Shown in pieces: positions 54,484 through 62,229 of a stretch of 64,000 nucleotides of DNA. The stretch comes from Pseudomonas hunanensis (lineage in GTDB: Bacteria > Pseudomonadota > Gammaproteobacteria > Pseudomonadales > Pseudomonadaceae), in contig NZ_QJRC01000095.1 in the NCBI RefSeq assembly GCF_013393325.1, forward strand, positions 744,001 to 808,000, read 5' to 3'. The position numbers and the translations under genes were made by a program. The notes under the pieces are model-generated. The model was not told where the DNA came from. It worked only from the letters and a program-made list of their open reading frames with translations, and did not search any database. Position 1 is the stretch's first letter. Every line of letters starts with the position of its first letter.

Positions 54484-54562
54484 AAACCAGCCACTTGCAA
54501 GGTTTGCAGATAGACTCAGGCGGCCTGACTGAGCAGGCCGCCCCATTTACCAAGGAAAGAAC

Positions 54563-54862
54563 ATGACGTTGTACGAATCCATTGTCCTGGAAACCCGTAA
54601 TGGCGCTCTGGGAGATACTTTCGAGCTTCAAGAGCTCACGTCCGAGCACCGCCGTGTAATGTGCCCGGACGGGCCAGCGCTGGTCGAAAAGTATCGGATC
54701 GGTTTCGAGTTTTTCATGAAAACAGCAATCGGCACCACCATCGCCAACTATGCCCGTGACGCTCACAGCGGCGCAGGCGGCTACAACGTCAACAAGGGCG
54801 CCGCCGCCAAATTCCTGCGCGTGGCGCACAGTACCTACAAGGTTCTCGCAGACGATCAATAG
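54563..54862 (+). CDS. Hypothetical 99-residue protein
   Basis: A small soluble protein with no recognised domain. It has a Gly/Ala/Asn-rich C-terminal third (S-G-A-G-G-Y-N-V-N-K-G-A-A-A-K-F). An AAGGAAAG ribosome site precedes the ATG. It follows the helicase gene by 79 bases and is convergent with the sensor kinase. It may be a last member of the nuclease block or independent. Confidence 0.55.
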   Translation: MTLYESIVLETRNGALGDTFELQELTSEHRRVMCPDGPALVEKYRIGFEFFMKTAIGTTIANYARDAHSGAGGYNVNKGAAAKFLRVAHSTYKVLADDQ

Positions 54863-54897
54863 CCGTAACTGCAACCTCACGCCGGGGCTTTAGCGAA

Positions 54898-56562
54898 TTA
54901 CCCCAGCAACTGGCTCAACACCGCGCGCAACTTCCCCGGTTTTACCGGTTTGTTCAGCAGTGGTGCGCCAAGCTTGTGCAAGGCCCGCCGGCATTGATCG
55001 CTGCGGTCGGCGGTGATGATCACCGCCGGTATCGGCGCGGCAAAGTGCTCACGCAAGTGCCTGACCACCTCGCAGCCCACCACACCATGGTCCAGGTGGA
55101 AGTCCGCCAGGATCAGCTCTGGAGCGCGCTCTTGCAAGGCCTGCAAGGCGCCTTCCTGGTCGGTTGCAGTTACCACTTCACAGCCCCACTGCCCTAGCAG
55201 CGCGCCCATGCTTTCAAGGATGCTCACCTCATTGTCCAGCACCAACAGGCGGCGGCCCGGCAGCGGGTTGCCGACGCTTGGCAGCGGCACGGCCTGGTGA
55301 GTGGCCAGGGGCACCGCTTTACCAAGCGGCACTTCGATGCTGAACATCGAGCCACGCCCAGGCCACGAACGCACTTCGATCCGATAGCCGAGAATCTTGG
55401 CGATCCGTTCTACGATCGCCAACCCCAGGCCCACGCCCTTGCGATCCGCCGCGCGGCCAACGTCCAGCTGGTTGAATTCGAGAAAAATGGCCTGCAGCCG
55501 ATCCTGCGCAATGCCCCGCCCGGAATCCCACACCTCCAGCCGTAAATGGCCGCTGCGGCGCCTCGCGCCGAGCAGGATCCGCCCCTGGTCGGTGTACCGG
55601 CACGCGTTGCTGAGGAAGTTGCGCAGGATACGTGTCAGCAACCGCAGGTCAGTGCAGATGGCATAGTCGGCTATGCGCGCATGCAGCTTCAGGCCTGCAG
55701 CATCGGCGACCGAGCTGAACTCCGAGACCAGCGGCGCGAACAGCTCATCCAAGCGGTACACGGCTACGTCCGGCTTGACCGCCGCCTGGTCGAGCCGAGA
55801 AATGTCCAGCAGGTCGGTCAGCAGGTCTTCGGCGCCTTCCAGGGCCTGGTGGGTGCGCTCCACCAACACATGCTCGGCCTCTGGCAACGGCCGCTCGCGC
55901 AAGGTGGAGATCAGCAGGCGCGCAGCGTTCAGCGGTTGCAGCAGGTCATGGCTGGCGGCGGCGAGGTATTTGTCCTTGCTGCGGTTGGCCGCCTCTGCGG
56001 CATCACGCGCCTCCAGTAATTCATCGGTACGCGCAGCAACCCGCTGCTCCAGTTCGTCATTGAGCTGTTGCAGGCGCTGCTGGGCCAGTTTGCGTTCGGT
56101 GATGTCGGCGACAAACCCCTCTACTATGCCCTCCTGGCCGGGCTTGAGCAGCAGGTTCATCAGCACATCGAGGTGGCTGCCGTCCTTGCGCCGCAAACGG
56201 GTTTCGTAGCCATGCAGGCTGTGCTCGCGGGCGAGGATAGCGGTAATGGCCTGCAACTCCTCGGTGCCGCCGTCAAACAGGTGTGCGGCCAAGTCAGTCA
56301 GGGAAAACAATACCGCTTGCGGGTCGTCGTAACCGAGCATGCGCGCCAGCGCCGGGTTGGCGGCACGCATGCCGTCCTGCAGGCTGGCCTGGAAAATCCC
56401 GTGCACGGCGTTTTCGAACAGCCACTTGTAGCGGTTGCGTTCGGCCTCCAGTTCGTCCAGACGGGCGGAAAGTTCCGGGTAGTGGCTTTTGCGCGCCGAG
56501 TGGTCGCCCAGCCCCAGCAGCCCGGCCAGCGCCCGTTGCTGCTCGTCAGAGGGCCTCGCCAT
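54898..56562 (-). CDS. ercS': Hybrid sensor histidine kinase (ErcS'-like)
   Basis: A 554-residue cytosolic hybrid kinase: PAS domain (about 45-160), coiled coil, HisKA with phosphoacceptor H205 in A-A-S-H-D-L-L-Q-P-L-N, HATPase with G-V-G-L-G-L-A-I-V, and a C-terminal receiver with D487 in L-I-L-A-D-F-H-L. No membrane segment. The gene overlaps ercA by 17 bases, matching the ercA-ercS' pair of the P. aeruginosa and P. putida ethanol oxidation regulons, in which ErcS' acts in the regulatory cascade of quinoprotein alcohol dehydrogenases. Confidence 0.87.
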   Translation of the reverse strand: MARPSDEQQRALAGLLGLGDHSARKSHYPELSARLDELEAERNRYKWLFENAVHGIFQASLQDGMRAANPALARMLGYDDPQAVLFSLTDLAAHLFDGGTEELQAITAILAREHSLHGYETRLRRKDGSHLDVLMNLLLKPGQEGIVEGFVADITERKLAQQRLQQLNDELEQRVAARTDELLEARDAAEAANRSKDKYLAAASHDLLQPLNAARLLISTLRERPLPEAEHVLVERTHQALEGAEDLLTDLLDISRLDQAAVKPDVAVYRLDELFAPLVSEFSSVADAAGLKLHARIADYAICTDLRLLTRILRNFLSNACRYTDQGRILLGARRRSGHLRLEVWDSGRGIAQDRLQAIFLEFNQLDVGRAADRKGVGLGLAIVERIAKILGYRIEVRSWPGRGSMFSIEVPLGKAVPLATHQAVPLPSVGNPLPGRRLLVLDNEVSILESMGALLGQWGCEVVTATDQEGALQALQERAPELILADFHLDHGVVGCEVVRHLREHFAAPIPAVIITADRSDQCRRALHKLGAPLLNKPVKPGKLRAVLSQLLG

Positions 56563-57709
56563 AGACCACCTCAACATCACGCTGGCTCGACGCACGGGGG
56601 TTGGTGAGGATGCACGGGTCATCCATCGCATGTTGCGACAGGAACGGAATATCGGCAGTACGCACCCCATGCAGCCCCAGGGTTTCATGGAAGCCGATGG
56701 CGTGCTTCAGGGCAATCAGGTGCTCCACCAGGCGGCCGCAGATTTGCCGATGGTTGAGGCCACGGCAGTCGATGCCGAATACCTCGGCAATCACTTTGAA
56801 ACGCTCGGGTGCCGAACTGTAGTTGAACGCCACCACGTGCTCCACCAGCACCGCGTTGCACAAGCCATGGGGCAAGTCGAGGAACCCGCCCAGGCTGTGC
56901 GACATGGCATGCACCGCGCCCAGAATCGCATTGGAGAACGCCAGCCCCGCCTGCATGCTGCCGAGCATGATCTTCTCGCGCAGGGCAATATCGGTGGGGT
57001 TTGCAATCATCTCCACCAGGTTGCCATTGATCAGGCGCATGGCCTCCAGCGCATGGGGATCGGTCAGCGGGCCGTGGCCGGTGGAGACGAAGGCCTCGAT
57101 GGCATGCACCAGCGCATCGATGCCGGTGCAGGCCGACAGGAACGGGTCCATGCTCAGGGTGGTTTGCGGGTCGATCAGCGACACGTCCGGCACCACCGCC
57201 TTGCTGACGATGGAGAACTTCATGCGCTCCTGCTGGTTGGAAATGATCACGAACTGCGACACGTCCGCCGAGGTGCCGGCGGTGGTCGGGATCAGGATCA
57301 GTGGCGGGCTGGGCACGCGGATCATGTCCACGCCTTCGAACTCGAGGATGCTGCGCCCGTGGGCGACCACGATGCCGATGGCTTTGCCGCAATCCATCGG
57401 GCTACCGCCGCCAACGGCGACGATAACGTCACAGTGGTTCTGCCGGTAGATCTCGGCGCCGAGCATTACCTCTTCGACTCGAGGGTTGGGAGACACGTCG
57501 GTGTACAGGCAGTAGTCGATGCCCTGGGCCTGCAGGCTGGCCTCCACATCCGCCACCCAGCCGGCGGCGATCACGCCGGGGTCGCTGACCACCAGGACCT
57601 TGCGTGCACCGAAGGTCTTGGCGTAATTGGCGACATTGTGCCGGCAGCCGGCACCAAAGATGATTTCAGGCGATACGAACTTGCGAAGCGGGCTGAAACT
57701 CTGGCTCAT
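56546..57709 (-). CDS. ercA: Iron-containing alcohol dehydrogenase ErcA
   Basis: A 387-residue group III metal alcohol dehydrogenase (YiaY/ErcA type). NAD-site G-G-G-S-P-M-D-C-G-K-A and iron ligands around H-A-M-S-H-S-L-G-G and L-P-H-G-L-C-N-A are present. In P. aeruginosa ErcA has a regulatory role in ethanol oxidation. The start at 57709 is chosen over a longer reading because it gives the family N-terminus. It lies between pqqD and ercS' in the ped region. Confidence 0.9.
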   Translation of the reverse strand: MSQSFSPLRKFVSPEIIFGAGCRHNVANYAKTFGARKVLVVSDPGVIAAGWVADVEASLQAQGIDYCLYTDVSPNPRVEEVMLGAEIYRQNHCDVIVAVGGGSPMDCGKAIGIVVAHGRSILEFEGVDMIRVPSPPLILIPTTAGTSADVSQFVIISNQQERMKFSIVSKAVVPDVSLIDPQTTLSMDPFLSACTGIDALVHAIEAFVSTGHGPLTDPHALEAMRLINGNLVEMIANPTDIALREKIMLGSMQAGLAFSNAILGAVHAMSHSLGGFLDLPHGLCNAVLVEHVVAFNYSSAPERFKVIAEVFGIDCRGLNHRQICGRLVEHLIALKHAIGFHETLGLHGVRTADIPFLSQHAMDDPCILTNPRASSQRDVEVVYGEAL

Positions 57710-57798
57710 CGGAAAGCCTGTTCTTATTGTTCTGGAAGGTAACCGCCAGCGTAAAGCATCCGGCCGCGAAAGCAACCAGACCAAAGCGGGGCCACGGT

Positions 57799-58071
57799 TC
57801 ATTCGACCCAGGCCTTGGCGCGGGCCACCTCCAGGAACGCCAGCACGTCCTCTTCGAGCCCTGCTGCGCTGGGGAAGCGCCTTGCCAGGCGATCTATGAT
57901 GGCAGCCACGCTACGCTGGCCGTCCAGCAGCTCCAGTACCCAACCGGCACTGGCGTTGAGCTCGATGATGCCTCCGGGGTACAGCAGCACATGGCAAGCC
58001 TGCAGCGGCTCCCAGTGCAGGCGGAAACCTTTGCCCAAAGCCAGTGTGTGCTCGCGATCGATCAGCTTCAC
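57799..58071 (-). CDS. pqqD: PQQ biosynthesis peptide chaperone PqqD (extra copy)
   Basis: A 90-residue PqqD with the winged-helix-like fold: F-R-L-H-W-E...H-V-L-L-Y-P-G-G-I-I-E-L-N-A-S-A-G-W-V-L-E-L-L. It presents PqqA to the radical SAM enzyme PqqE. The likely start is a GTG at 58071. It follows a pqqA gene by 51 bases but no pqqB, pqqC, pqqE or pqqF is here, so this is a second pqqA-pqqD set serving the alcohol oxidation cluster. Confidence 0.9.
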   Translation of the reverse strand: MKLIDREHTLALGKGFRLHWEPLQACHVLLYPGGIIELNASAGWVLELLDGQRSVAAIIDRLARRFPSAAGLEEDVLAFLEVARAKAWVE

Positions 58072-58090
58072 AGGGGCATCGGCACTGAAG

Positions 58091-58117
58091 GCCCGGCCAC
58101 CGATGCGGTGGCCGGGC
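58091..58117 (-). promoter_or_regulatory. Hairpin between pqqA and pqqD
   Basis: Perfect 11-base arms with a 5-base loop, starting 5 bases after the pqqA stop. It has no T-run and would act as a partial terminator or mRNA-stabilising structure giving more PqqA than PqqD. Confidence 0.65.
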
Positions 58118-58122
58118 AGGCA

Positions 58123-58194
58123 TCAGCGATTGGCGAAATACATCGTCACTTCGAAGCCAATGCGCAAGTCGGTGTAAGCGGGTTTATTCCACAT
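58123..58194 (-). CDS. pqqA: PQQ precursor peptide PqqA
   Basis: A 23-residue PqqA with the canonical E15-V-T-M-Y19 pair that becomes PQQ, and the usual M-W-x-K-P-A-Y opening. A GAGG site lies ~10 bases before the ATG. Easily missed because of its size. It heads a pqqA-pqqD-ercA arrangement on the minus strand. Confidence 0.93.
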   Translation of the reverse strand: MWNKPAYTDLRIGFEVTMYFANR

Positions 58195-58313
58195 CGGGCA
58201 AGTCCTCTTCTTGTGCCGGAGAATTCCGGTAGAAGCATTAATGCACGGGGGCGGGCTGGGCCGAATGCTACTTTGGAACGAGCTTGCGGGGTGCGTTGGT
58301 AGGGGGCCTCTTC

Positions 58314-58376
58314 GCGGGCACGCCCGCTCCCACAGGCCTGCAGTTGTGCGGTCCCTGTGGGAGCGGGCGTGCCCGC
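58314..58376. repeat. REP pair (BIME-like) between aldB and pqqA
   Basis: Perfect inverted arms of 23 bases (58314-58336 and 58354-58376) with a 17-base spacer. Each arm has the P. putida REP core (GCGGGC...GCCCGCTCCCACAGG type). It lies in the 200-base gap between pqqA and aldB. Confidence 0.8.
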
Positions 58377-58393
58377 CAAGCAAGCGGCGTGGT

Positions 58394-59914
58394 TTAGAAG
58401 AAGCCCAACGGGTTGATGTCGTAGCTCACCAGCAGGTTCTTGGTCTGCTGATAATGGTCGAGCATCATCTTGTGGGTCTCACGGCCAACACCCGACTTCT
58501 TGTAGCCACCAAACGCTGCATGCGCCGGATACAGGTGATAGCAGTTGGTCCATACCCGCCCGGCCTTGATCCCCCGGCCCATGCGGTAGGCGCGGTTGAT
58601 GTCGCGGGTCCACAGGCCGGCGCCCAGGCCGAATTCGGTGTCGTTGGCGATCGCCAGCGCTTCAGCTTCGTCCTTGAAGGTGGTCACGCCCACCACCGGG
58701 CCGAAGATTTCTTCCTGGAACACGCGCATCGTGTTGTTGCCCTTCAACAGGGTCGGCTGGATGTAGTAACCGCTTGCCAGGTCGCCCTGCAGCCGCTCGG
58801 CACTGCCGCCAGTCAGCAGCTGCGCGCCCTCCTCCTTGGCAACCTGCAGGTACGAAAGGATCTTGTCGTACTGTTGCTCGGAAGCCTGGGCACCGACCAT
58901 GGTCTCGGTATCCAGCGGGTTGCCACGTGTGATCTTGGCGATTTTCTTCATCACCTCGGCCATGAACGGCTCGTAGATCGATTCCTGGATCAGCGCCCGC
59001 GACGGGCAGGTGCATACCTCGCCCTGGTTGAAGAACGCCAGCACCAGGCCTTCGGCGGCCTTTTCGATGAACGCGGGCTCGGCCTGCATGATGTCTTCGA
59101 AGAAGATGTTCGGCGACTTGCCGCCCAGCTCGACGGTGGACGGGATGATGTTCTCGGCCGCGCACTTCATGATGTGCGAACCCACCGGGGTGGAGCCGGT
59201 GAAGGCGATCTTGGCAATGCGCTTGCTGGTAGCCAGGGCCTCGCCAGCCTCGCGGCCAAAGCCCTGGACGATGTTCAGCACACCGGCCGGTAACAAATCG
59301 GCGATCAGCTCGGCGAAAATGGTGATCGACAGGGGCGTTTGCTCAGCCGGCTTGAGCACCACGCAGTTGCCGGCGGCCAGCGCCGGGGCAAGCTTCCAGG
59401 CGGCCATCAGCAGCGGGAAGTTCCACGGGATGATCTGCCCGACCACGCCCAACGGCTCATGGATGTGATAGGCCACGGTGCCTTCGTTGATCTCGGCGGC
59501 ACCACCTTCCTGGGCACGGATGCAACCGGCGAAGTAACGGAAGTGGTCCGCCGCCAGCGGCACGTCGGCATTCAAGGTTTCGCGCACGGCCTTGCCGTTG
59601 TCCCAGCTTTCGGTGACGGCCAGCACTTCCAGGTTCTGTTCGATGCGGTCGGCGATTTTCAGCAGCATCAGGGCGCGGTCTTGCACCGAGGTCTTGCCCC
59701 AGGCTTGAGCGGCGGTATGCGCGGCGTCCAGGGCGCGGTCGATGTCCTGGGCAGTGGAGCGCGGGAATTCGGCAATCGGCTGGCCATTGACCGGCGAACT
59801 GTTGGTGAAGTATTGGCCAGCCAGCGGCGGCACGAACTCGCCATTGATGAAGTTGCCGTAACGTGGTTTGAAGGACACGACGGCACCTGGAGTTCCGGGT
59901 TGTGCGTAGATCAT
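58394..59914 (-). CDS. aldB: Acetaldehyde/aldehyde dehydrogenase (AldB/ExaC type)
   Basis: A 506-residue NAD-dependent aldehyde dehydrogenase. The catalytic Cys is in F-N-Q-G-E-V-C-T-C-P-S-R, with Glu in V-E-L-G-G-K-S-P, and F-T-G-S-T-P-V-G binds NAD. The C-terminal L-L-V-S-Y-D-I-N-P-L-G-F-F is typical of the AldB/ExaC clade. It oxidises the aldehydes made by PedH in the periplasm once they enter the cytosol. It lies 127 bases after pedH, behind that gene's terminator. Confidence 0.93.
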   Translation of the reverse strand: MIYAQPGTPGAVVSFKPRYGNFINGEFVPPLAGQYFTNSSPVNGQPIAEFPRSTAQDIDRALDAAHTAAQAWGKTSVQDRALMLLKIADRIEQNLEVLAVTESWDNGKAVRETLNADVPLAADHFRYFAGCIRAQEGGAAEINEGTVAYHIHEPLGVVGQIIPWNFPLLMAAWKLAPALAAGNCVVLKPAEQTPLSITIFAELIADLLPAGVLNIVQGFGREAGEALATSKRIAKIAFTGSTPVGSHIMKCAAENIIPSTVELGGKSPNIFFEDIMQAEPAFIEKAAEGLVLAFFNQGEVCTCPSRALIQESIYEPFMAEVMKKIAKITRGNPLDTETMVGAQASEQQYDKILSYLQVAKEEGAQLLTGGSAERLQGDLASGYYIQPTLLKGNNTMRVFQEEIFGPVVGVTTFKDEAEALAIANDTEFGLGAGLWTRDINRAYRMGRGIKAGRVWTNCYHLYPAHAAFGGYKKSGVGRETHKMMLDHYQQTKNLLVSYDINPLGFF

Positions 59915-59966
59915 GCTGAGCCTCTGCGGGTCGATGCCTGTCCCACGACAGGCGATGGACCGATGG

Positions 59967-60012
59967 TAAAAAGCCCCGCGTGCCGGGCGAATGCATCGTT
60001 GGCAGCGGGGCT
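59967..60012 (-). terminator. Rho-independent terminator after pedH
   Basis: Arms AGCCCCGC and GCGGGGCT extended by TGCC/GGCA with a one-base bulge, followed on the minus strand by a run of five T. It ends pedH transcription 29 bases after the stop. Confidence 0.85.
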
Positions 60013-60040
60013 CTCGTCATTTGGTAGTAGGGTTACAGCG

Positions 60041-61828
60041 TTATGGCTGAGCGCTTGCCGTTTGCTGCAACTGTTTGGGCAGTTTGAAGGTCCAGAGCAT
60101 GCCGCCCTGGTTGAAGTCCTTGACCCGCTTGGCCACTTCGCCGCCCCACAGCGGCACCGCACCACCCCAGCCGGAAACCACCGAAACGTATTGTTCGCCG
60201 TCCATTTCCCAGGTCACGGGCGAGCCGAGCACGCCGGAGCCGGTCTGGAACTCCCAGACCTTGTCGCCAGTCTTGGCATTGAAGGCCTGCAGGAAGCCTT
60301 CCGGCGTGCCGGTGAACACCAGGTTGCCCTTGGTGGTCAGCACCCCGCCCCACAGCGGCGCGTAGTTCTTGTGGCGCCACACTTCCTTGCCGCTGATGGG
60401 GTCGATGGCGCGCAGCACGCCGATGTAGTCTTCGTTGAGCGGCTTGATGGTGAAGCCGGCGCCGAGGAACGCCGCGCCCTTCTTGTAGGCGATGCCTTCG
60501 TTCCAGATGTCCATGCCCCACTCGTTGGACGGCACGTAGAACAGCCCGGTGTCCTTGTTGTAGGCCATCGGCATCCAGTTCTTGGCACCGAGGAAGGCCG
60601 GGGCGACGAACACCGAGCTGCCCTTGGCCTCGCTACCCGGCGCGCCTGGGCGGCTGGCGTCGTTGTAGATAGGCCGGCCATCCTTGTCCAAACCGGTGGC
60701 CCAGGTGATCTTGTCGACGAAGGGGAAGCCGCGGATGAACTTGCCGTTGGTGCGGTCCAGCACGTAGAAGAAGCCGTTGCGGTCGGCCGTGGCGGCAGCC
60801 TTGACCTCCTTGCCGCCGTCCTTGTAGTTGAACGAAATCAGCTCATTGACGCCGTCGAAGTCCCAGCCATCATGGGGCGTGCTCTGGAAGTGCCATTTGA
60901 TGGTGCCGTCGTCCGGGTTCAGCGCCAGGCGCGACGAAGAGTACAGGTTGTCGCCGGGGCGCAGGTGCGAGTTCCACGGCGCAGGGTTGCCAGTGCCGAA
61001 CAGGATCAGGTTGGTTTCCGGGTCGTAGTACCCGCCCAGCCATGGCGCCGCACCGCCGGTCTTCCACAGGTCGCCAGGCCAGGTCTTGCCCGCCTCACCG
61101 CCAGAAATACCGTTTTCGATCGCCTTGCCATCCTTGTACACATAACCCATGTGCCCTTCCACGGTGGGGCGCATCCACAGCAGCTCGCCGTTTTCCGGGT
61201 TGTACGCCTGGATCTTGCCCACCACGCCGAACTCACCACCGGCAACGCCGGTGATCAGCTTGCCGTTGACGATCATCGGCGCGGCGCTGATGGAGTAGCC
61301 TTCCTTGTGGTCGGCCACTTTCTTGCTCCAGACCACCTTGCCGGTGTCCTTGTTCAAGGCCACCAGCTTGGCGTCGAGGGTGCCGAAGAACACCAGGTCG
61401 CCGTACAGCGCCACGCCACGGTTGATCACATCGCAGCACGGGCGGATGTCGTCCGGCAGACGTGCATCGTATTGCCACAGCTTCTTGCCGGTGCGGGCGT
61501 CCACGGCGAACACCCGCGAGTAGGAGCCGGTCAGGTACATCACCCCGTCCTTGATCAGCGGCTGGGCCTGCTGGCCGCGCTGCTTCTCACCGCCGAAGGA
61601 GAACGCCCAGACCGGTCGCAGTTCCTTGACGTTGTTGGCATTGAGCAGGTCCAGCGGGCTGTAGCGCTGGCCCTGCACGCCCAGGCCGTTGGTCACGATC
61701 TGCTGCGGGTTCTTCGGGTCCTGGAGGATTTCTTCATTGCTGACAGCGGCGTGAGCCGCGCCGGCAAGCAGCATGGCGCTGAGCACCAGGCTCACGGCGA
61801 ACAAGGGGCGACGTGGGGATCGGGTCAT
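60041..61828 (-). CDS. pedH: Lanthanide-dependent PQQ alcohol dehydrogenase PedH
   Basis: A 595-residue periplasmic quinoprotein with an eight-bladed propeller and a signal peptide ending at A-G-A-A-H-A (about residue 27). The vicinal disulfide is C131-C132. The active-site motif reads G-W-D323-F-D325-G; the second Asp is the extra ligand that marks lanthanide-dependent enzymes (XoxF/PedH) against calcium enzymes, which have Ala or Ser there. The start at 61828 follows AAAGGTAG. It oxidises ethanol and other alcohols. Numbering agrees with the published PedH of P. putida as I remember it. Confidence 0.95.
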   Translation of the reverse strand: MTRSPRRPLFAVSLVLSAMLLAGAAHAAVSNEEILQDPKNPQQIVTNGLGVQGQRYSPLDLLNANNVKELRPVWAFSFGGEKQRGQQAQPLIKDGVMYLTGSYSRVFAVDARTGKKLWQYDARLPDDIRPCCDVINRGVALYGDLVFFGTLDAKLVALNKDTGKVVWSKKVADHKEGYSISAAPMIVNGKLITGVAGGEFGVVGKIQAYNPENGELLWMRPTVEGHMGYVYKDGKAIENGISGGEAGKTWPGDLWKTGGAAPWLGGYYDPETNLILFGTGNPAPWNSHLRPGDNLYSSSRLALNPDDGTIKWHFQSTPHDGWDFDGVNELISFNYKDGGKEVKAAATADRNGFFYVLDRTNGKFIRGFPFVDKITWATGLDKDGRPIYNDASRPGAPGSEAKGSSVFVAPAFLGAKNWMPMAYNKDTGLFYVPSNEWGMDIWNEGIAYKKGAAFLGAGFTIKPLNEDYIGVLRAIDPISGKEVWRHKNYAPLWGGVLTTKGNLVFTGTPEGFLQAFNAKTGDKVWEFQTGSGVLGSPVTWEMDGEQYVSVVSGWGGAVPLWGGEVAKRVKDFNQGGMLWTFKLPKQLQQTASAQP

Positions 61829-62229
61829 GACGGCTACCTTTGGCTTTATTGTTGTGTCCGGGAAAATTTCCCGGTGTGCCGAGAATTCTTGGTTGCCTAC
61901 CCGGTTACCAACAATTGGCCGCAGTGCGGAGATTTCTAGTTCCTTGGTATCGGCTTGGGATTTGCGTGGGGGCACAGATCGAGCGCCGTCCGCGCGGCGC
62001 ATCGCGAGCTACGCTCGCTCCTACGTTTGTTTCGGGCCAATTATGCCTGTGGGGTTTGCGCGCGATCCCCTTGGCGCATGGCTCGATATCGCGTCATACA
62101 AACAAGGCGGTCGCGCGCGCCTGGCACAGGCTTTACTGGGCAAAAACAAACGTAGGAGCGAGCGTAGCTCGCGATGCGCCGCGCGGGCGGCGCTCGATCT
62201 CACAGGCGCAAAAAATGCCATGACGAACC
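61829..62229. other. Intergenic region upstream of pedH
   Basis: 401 bases without a gene. About 150 bases directly before pedH are AT-richer and should hold its promoter. The rest is taken up by the large palindromic element 61977-62199. Confidence 0.65.
61977..62199. repeat. Large palindromic repeat element upstream of pedH
   Basis: Inverted arms of 56 bases (61977-62032 and 62144-62199) match at 55 positions; the single difference allows a G-U pair in RNA. The 111-base spacer is itself partly self-complementary around CGATATCG near its centre. The arms contain the CGCTCC-TACG core seen in Pseudomonas REP-like elements. This looks like a nested REP/BIME or MITE. Confidence 0.85.

Noticed and set aside
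59339..61939. 866-codon open frame on the plus strand
   Set aside because: It is antisense to aldB and pedH, which have clear family matches and motifs; long antisense frames are common in GC-rich Pseudomonas genes.
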